Below, piece by piece: positions 1-6,200 of a DNA stretch of 6,476 bases. The position numbers and the translations under genes were made by a program. The notes below the pieces were generated by a model. It was not told the DNA's origin. It was given only the letters and a program-made list of their open reading frames with translations, and made no database searches. The DNA is from an uncultured Subdoligranulum sp. (lineage in GTDB: Bacteria; Bacillota; Clostridia; Christensenellales; CAG-314), in assembly GCA_900551395.1 (NCBI GenBank), contig URVX01000064.1, positions 1 to 6,476 of the forward strand. Reading direction: 5' to 3'. Numbering within the stretch: position 1 is the first letter of the stretch; each line of letters starts with the position of its first letter.

Positions 1-28
1 ATTAAGTCATTTATTGTAATTAAGTCAT
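1..28 (+). repeat. Perfect 10-bp direct repeat ATTAAGTCAT (two copies)
   Basis: ATTAAGTCAT occurs at 1-10 and again at 19-28, an 18-bp period start to start. A 9-base near-copy, ATTAAGTAT, occurs at 128-136 near the RBS. The pair could be a binding site for a dimeric regulator, but AT-rich intergenic DNA often contains such repeats. The first copy abuts the window edge, so more copies may lie upstream. Confidence 0.4.
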
Positions 29-59
29 AATATATTTAAATAGTAAATTTTTTATTATA

Positions 60-121
60 GACATGTCGTTAGCGGCGGCCACTTGTGAAAAATGCGCGAA
101 ATGACGACTCCGTCTGATGTC
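60..121 (+). promoter_or_regulatory. Possible folded 5' leader structure
   Basis: The GC-rich island can form three stacked pairing segments. GACAT (60-64) pairs with ATGTC (117-121). GTCGTTA (65-71) pairs with TGACGAC (102-108), including one G-T wobble. GCG (72-74) pairs with CGC (95-97). Bulges lie at 98-101 and 109-116. A short competing hairpin, GACG (103-106) with CGTC (111-114), would break the second segment. There is no U-tract after it, so it does not look like an intrinsic terminator, and I recognise no known riboswitch. Pairings of this length can arise by chance, so this is only a candidate. Confidence 0.25.
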
Positions 122-147
122 AAAACAATTAAGTATTTTAATATATC

Positions 148-154
148 AAGGAGG
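148..154 (+). promoter_or_regulatory. Ribosome binding site for the giant lipoprotein gene
   Basis: AAGGAGG is a full match to the anti-Shine-Dalgarno core, placed 8 nt before ATG 163. It decides the start: the earlier ATG at 117 is in a different frame and has no purine-rich element in front of it. The strength of this site suggests efficient translation and fits a Bacillota host. Confidence 0.9.
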
Positions 155-162
155 AAATTCCG

Positions 163-240
163 ATGTCAAAAAAGAAACGGTTTTTATTGCTGCTTTTGAT
201 TTTCGTTGCAACGGTTACGCTTACGGCTCTGGGCGCGTGC
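163..240 (+). other. Lipoprotein signal peptide with lipobox (residues 1-26)
   Basis: Residues 1-6 (MSKKKR) form a positively charged n-region, residues 7-24 a hydrophobic core rich in Leu, Val and Thr, and residues 23-26 the lipobox LGAC. By the known pathway, Lgt would lipidate Cys26 and signal peptidase II (LspA) would cut before it, leaving the mature protein tethered to the outer leaflet of the membrane. Residues 27-36 (KPKPVAEGPE) form a short flexible linker. Confidence 0.93.
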
Positions 241-3200
241 AAGCCCAAGCCCGTTGCCGAAGGACCCGAAACAGGCGTTTATTACTGCGATTGGGGCGGC
301 GAGGAGCATATAATCGCATTGAACAGCGGCAACAGGTTTACGTTTGTGGTCAAGGGCGACAACAAATCCGGAACTTACGTTCTGGAAAACGGCGTTTTGA
401 CCTTTACTTTTGCAAAGGAAGAGGACGGACAAATATCCGCAAGCTATGAAAACGAGTCTTTTACGCTTTCATACGGCGGCGAGGAGCTAAGATTTTTGCG
501 TAAAACCGCCTTTGTAGTCACCTTCGACACGGCAGGGGGAAGCGAAATCGAATCGGTGTCCGTTGTCAACGGCAGAGCTGTTTCCCGCCCCGCGAATGAT
601 CCCGTCAAGGAGGGCTTCACTTTTGCGGGCTGGTATGAGGACGCAAGGTTTACGCGTCCCTTCGGTTTCGGAACGACTGCCGTCACTTCCAATATGACCG
701 TTTTCGCAAGATTCGAGCCAATAGCTTACGGTCAATCGGAATATACCGTTTTCTTTGATTTGAATTATGACGGAAAGCAGCCGGAATCGGCGGAAACGCT
801 GAACGGAAAGCTGCTCGAAGCGCCGCAGCCTGAAAGGGACGGCTATGTTTTCAAGGGCTGGTGGATAAGCATGTATGAGGACAGGGATATGCTGTCCTAT
901 GCTTATGCGGAAGGAATGGTTTTTGGGGAGGACACCACGCTTTTCGCGCTTTGGCAGCCTGAAAACGGACCTGCCGAGCCTGTTGTTTATGTAAGCGCAG
1001 AGGGCGTGTCTTGGGACGGCGTCGGCACAGGCGTAAAGCTTGTTGTTATCAATCCTCTAGGAGCGGTTGTAGTAAACGAATCGATAGGCGCTACGGCGGG
1101 CAGCTCCAAAAATCTGGAGTTTGCAAACGGAATCGCGGGGGACTACGAAATCAGGCTAACCGCAGGCGATACGACTGTAGTCAGATATTATAAAAACAAG
1201 GCTTTGAACAGAGTTTCCAAATTTTCGGTTGCGGACAACGGGATACTTGTTTTCCAACCCGTGCCCCATGCCGTCAGATACTACATAGACGTGGTATGTG
1301 GAGACGAAAGCCATGTTCACGCGCATTTTGACAACGGGGCATCGGTATATTTCGATTTTTCCAACTGCAAAATGCGTCCCGAAGGCATAGAATTCGTGGT
1401 GACTGCCGTAGCGGACGGCTATGCTTCCTCTGTTTCCAGACCGTTTGTATATCTGCGCAAGCTGCCGGAATTGACAGGTCTGCATCTCGATACGGAGACG
1501 GACCTGCTTGTGTGGGACGCGATAGGCGCCGCGTCGGACTACGAGGTTTCGGTCAACGGCGGCGCGCCCGTATCGACGGCGGGAAAAAACAGCTTCAGTT
1601 TAAAGGAATACAGCGGCGAAATTTCCGTCGCCGTGCGCGCTTTTGCCTTAGGCTATGTTTCCTCGGACGAAGCGGAGTTTTCATTTTCCAAAAATCAGCT
1701 TGCAACGCCTTCGGGCATAGCAGTTTCGGACAAAACGGTCAGCTGGAACCAAGTGACCGACGCGGAATCCTACATAGTGAGCATCGGCGGCAAAACCTTC
1801 GAGACTGACGACTGCTTCCTGTCGCTGGAGGAGACGGGCATTGCATGGACGCAGGGCGCGTATTATTCTCTTAAGGTAAAGGCAGTCGGCGGACAGGACT
1901 CCAAGTGGAGCGACGCTCTGAATTTCGGCTGGTATACGGCTGTTTCCAATCTGCGTTATTTCCGCAACATAATTTCTTGGGACCACGTCGCGGGCGTGTC
2001 CTCTTATTGGGTGAGAATCAACGGCGGCGCGGAAAGGGAAATTGCCGGCGGCGTGAATTATGCCGAGATAAATTTGACCAAAGCCGGCGAAAACACGATA
2101 GAGGTAAGGTGCGAGGAGCAAGCTCAGACGGAGGAAAGCGTCGTGTGGACGTCGCTTGTCGTCTGGGCACACACCGTCACCTTTGACGCAACGGGCGGAG
2201 AAAACGTAGCGCCGATTTACGCCGCGGTGGGCGACAGAGTGGTTTTGCAGGACACGACGAAAAAGGGATACGACTTCGGCGGCTGGTACAACGTCGAGGG
2301 CGGCGCCGAGTGCAACGGCGCTAAGTTCGAGCAGGAGTTTTTCTCTGCAAACGCCGACATAACTCTCTACGCGAGCTGGACGGCACATGTTTATGAAATA
2401 ACTTTGGATTGCGGAGAGTTCGGCACTATAGGCGGCGAGCGCATATTGACAGCCCGAGTTGCATACGGCGCGGATTTCGTCCTGCCCGTACCTGACGTCA
2501 ATTTTGAAATAAAGGTGTTTATGTTCTGGTGCGCAAGCGCCGACGGCTACGGCGTCGTGTACACGGACGCCGACGGCAAAAGCCGCATAAAGTGGCCGCA
2601 TACTACGGAGGACATAATTATTTACGCCTATTACGTAGACGCAATCAACTACGTAAGAGACGGCGACGGTTATGCCGTAAATGCGGGACCGAGAATTTCG
2701 CAGGTGACGCATCTGATTATACCCGCGACTTATACGCCTGCTCCGACGGACGAAAATCCCAATCCGGAGACGCTCAAGGTTGTTTCGATTCAGGATTACG
2801 CGTTTCTCAACTGCACGAGGCTTGTCAGCGTCAGTCTGCCCAACACGATAAGAACTATTTCTCTGACGGCTTTTGACGGCTGCAAGAATATAGAACGCTA
2901 CGAGGTACGTGAAATCGAGGGCGAAGTCGACCCCGTATATTTCGCGCAGGACGGCACGCTGCTTTACAAAAACATTGTCATGCAGGGAGAAATCGAAATT
3001 GCGCTTGTGCCGGCGACCTTTACGGGCAGCTATCGGATTCCGGATGCTGTGACGAAAATCACGCAGGGCGCTTTTTCGCGCACCAAGCTGGAACAAATAA
3101 TCGTGCCCGCGTCCGTCAAAACGGTTGCGCGCTCCTCCTTTGACAACAGCACTACGCTCAAGTCCATAGTGTTCGAGCAATCGATAACGGAGGAGATATC

Positions 3201-6200
3201 TCTGACGATGAACGACTCCGCCATTGTCGCGTGTCCCAATCTCGTCAATCTGACTCTGCCCGCAAGACTGAAAAAATTCGAAAAATCCGAGCACGAGATT
3301 TTCGCATTATTCGGAAAGCTGGAAAACATAAACATAGTCGGTTCCTTTGACGGCGCAGTATACGCTTCGGAGGACGGAGTTCTGTTCAACGCGGAAAAAG
3401 ACACGCTTCTGTACTATCCCGCTTCGCATTTAAATGACAGCGGCGTTTATACCGTTCCGGCTGCGGTGCTTAACATAGGCAGGAGGGCGTTTTATACAAA
3501 TCCGACTGTCACCAAAAACAAGAGCACAATCAAAGAAATTTATATACACGCAAACGTCCGCACGATAGGCGAGGAGGCTTTTGCCGAATGCGCCAGCCTG
3601 ACCAAAGCCGTGTTTGGCGCAAGCGAGCGCCCCGCCGGCGAAATGGTTATCGGGAAAAGAGCGTCTGCCAAGTGCTCGGCGCTTTCTCAGCTTGTGTTCG
3701 AAGAAAGCGGAACAATGAAAACTGTAAGGGAAACGATAAACGAAACGGAAATCGTGTCCTATGTTTTTGAATACACGAAAAGCTGCGGCATAAAGCAAAT
3801 AGGTGAGGAAGCCTTTTTGGGCTGCGGCGAGGAGTCTGTGGTTCTGCCCTCGACGCTCGTTTCAATCGGCAAGAACGCGTTTGCCGACAGCTCCAAGCTT
3901 GTCGACATCGATTTGAGCCACGTGCGTTCCGACTTGCTTTTCGGCGAATATGTTTTCAGAAATTGCAAACTGCTTCAGAGTGTGGAAATACCCGACAACG
4001 TAGGATATATTCCCTTCAATTCCGTGTTTTACGGCTGCTCTAAGCTTGACAGCTTTGTAGTCAGCCCCACCAACCCCAATTATTATGCCGATGAACAAGG
4101 AGTGCTTTACAACGCCGACGTTACGGAAATAGCATATTATCCCGAAGGTCTTGTAGGAGAGTACATTATTCCCGAAACAATCAGGGGAATAGGCGGCGGA
4201 GTATTCATCGGCAAAACCAACATAACTAAAATAACTATACCCGCAAGCGTTGTCTCGATCGGCAACGGTGCCTTTGAAAACTGCTTAAATCTCGACACGG
4301 TGATTTTCGAGGCGGGAAATGAAAGGCTGGTCATAGGCGACAGAGCGTTTTACAAATGCACTTCGCTTAAAACGCTTGTGCTTCCCGACCGCACGCTTTC
4401 TTTAGGCATAAGCTGCTTCGACAGCAGCGCGATAGTCGATATCGATTTGGGAGGTACGGAAATCGTCGGTTCAAGCGCCTTTGCGGGAGCCGGCGGCTTA
4501 AAAACTATTACCATACCCGCTTCGGTAACCGAAATCGACTCTTTCGCGTTCAGACGTTCCGCTCTCGTGGACATTGAATTTGCGCCGAGAGCAACAGGGG
4601 ACGAAAGCATGCCTTACAACGTGCTGAAGCTGGGCAAAAATTTGTTTACGTCCTGCGCTTCCTTGCAGCGTGTCGTATTTTCCGACGGATTGGCGAGTAT
4701 ACCCGAATCAACTTTCAGCGACTGCAGGGCTTTGACGTATGTGTACGTGCCCAAAACGGTTGCCAACGGCGACAACACGGTTTTGGGCGTCGAGGGCTTC
4801 CAGCGCGCTATCGGCGAGCGTGCCTTTTCAAACTGTGTCAATCTGAGCGAGGTTGAGTTTGGTCTGGGCGGCACGGGCGACCTTTCCTTTGCGGAGAGAG
4901 CGTTCTGGGGCTGTACCTCTCTTAAAGAGCTCAAATTGCCCAACAGACTGGGCGGCGTAGACAATGATATGGACGCGTTCCAGTTCGGTTTGAAATCTGT
5001 CGGCGGACTAAGCAATCCCAACGCCGTCATGGTCTTTTGCGAATATGACGGCAGAAACAGTGCTGGTGTGGAAAGCATAACGGTAGAGGAAAACGGAAGC
5101 TATTTTTCTTCTTACGACGGCGTGCTTTATTCCGCGAACAGGGAGGTTGTCGTATTTTGTCCTCCTCAAAAGAAGGGTGCGGTCACGATAGCCAAGGAAG
5201 CCAAGACCTTCAGAGTCAGCTGTTTCTGGAACTGCTCCGAAATCACTTCGATTGGCTTTGAAGCAGGCGGCACCGTTGATTTCGAAACGCCGGACGTCAG
5301 CAACAGCTTTACCTACACGACAAATGCGCTGTTTTACAACTGCTCCAAGCTTACAAGCATAGATTTTCCCGCACGTCTCACGAAAATCGGCGAATATTCG
5401 CTTTCATGGGGCTACGGAATTGTAAATTCGCCGCACAACAATATTTCGAGCGTGACCTTTGCCGAAGGCTGCAGGCTTAAAGAAATAGGCAAGGGAGCTT
5501 TCAAGAACAGCAAAATTACCGAAATAGAGCTGCCCGAAGGGGTCGCTACGATAGGCGACATGCCATTTGAGGGCTGCCAAATTTCCGAATTGGTTGTTCC
5601 CGACAAGCTTGCCGCAAACGGATTTTCCGCTTTGGTGGCGGGACTGGTGGGGCTAAAAAACATCCAATGCCGCTCCACCTGCGTCAATTTCAAGACGGTT
5701 GACGGAGTGCTGTTCTCTAAGGACGGAAGCGAGCTGTTTTTCTGTCCTACGGACAAAACCGTCGAGGTGTATACTGTGCCTGCCGACGTCAACAAAATCG
5801 GCAGCTACAGCTTCAAGGACAATTCGGGCATCAAGGCGATTGCCTTTGCCGACGCGGAAAGCAGTCTTGCGATAGAGACCTGCGCCTTCCAGAACGCGGC
5901 GATAGAGTCCGTGACTCTGCCTAAAAGGCTGGTTTCGATTGCGGACAGAGCTTTTTCGGGCTGCGCCGATTTGCTTACGGTGACCTTCGAGCAGGATTGC
6001 AGGCTGTCTACCATAGGAAATTATGCCTTTGAAAAGTGCTCGTCGCTTGGAGCGATATCCATTCCCGATTTGACTACCAGCATAGGAATATGGAGTTTTT
6101 CCGAGTGCAGCAGTTTGAAAACAGTCGATTTCGGCGAAAACAGCCAGCTGATAAGCATAGGTCAGTGCGCGTTCAGAAACTGCTCTTCCTTGGAGAGGTT

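Larger units (their letters stand above)
1..162 (+). promoter_or_regulatory. AT-rich upstream leader with possible promoter elements
   Basis: No coding sequence is supported here. Bases 1-60 contain only 7 G/C, bases 61-120 contain 31, and 121-162 contain 11, so a GC-rich island sits inside an AT-rich leader. Promoter candidates are weak. TTGTAA (14-19) and TAAATA (37-42) have a correct 17-nt spacer but match the sigma-70/sigma-A consensus at only 4/6 and 3/6 positions. TATTAT (53-58) is a 5/6 match to a -10 box but has no recognisable -35 at the right distance. The promoter probably lies in 1-60, but I cannot choose between these, and part of it may lie before the window. Confidence 0.4.

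Noticed and set aside
103..114. GACG/CGTC hairpin as an intrinsic terminator of an upstream gene
   Set aside because: The stem is only 4 bp and is not followed by a T-run, so it does not meet the pattern of an intrinsic terminator.
117..449. A 110-codon + strand frame starting upstream of the real gene
   Set aside because: It has no Shine-Dalgarno sequence before ATG 117, overlaps the signal peptide and first domain of the real gene in another frame, and its product turns Arg- and Gln-rich, as expected for a shifted reading of a coding region.
1681..3294. A 537-codon open frame on the - strand
   Set aside because: It is in codon register with the + strand gene, and its openness only requires that TTA, CTA and TCA codons be absent from that stretch, which fits the codon bias of the gene. 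It would start at GTG, has no ribosome binding site that I can see, and its product is rich in Arg, Tyr and Val without recognisable domains.
4614..5795. Ser/Pro/Leu-rich frames on the - strand (4614-5078 and 5412-5795)
   Set aside because: Their composition is what results from reading the LRR repeats in antisense. No ribosome binding site or recognisable domain supports them.
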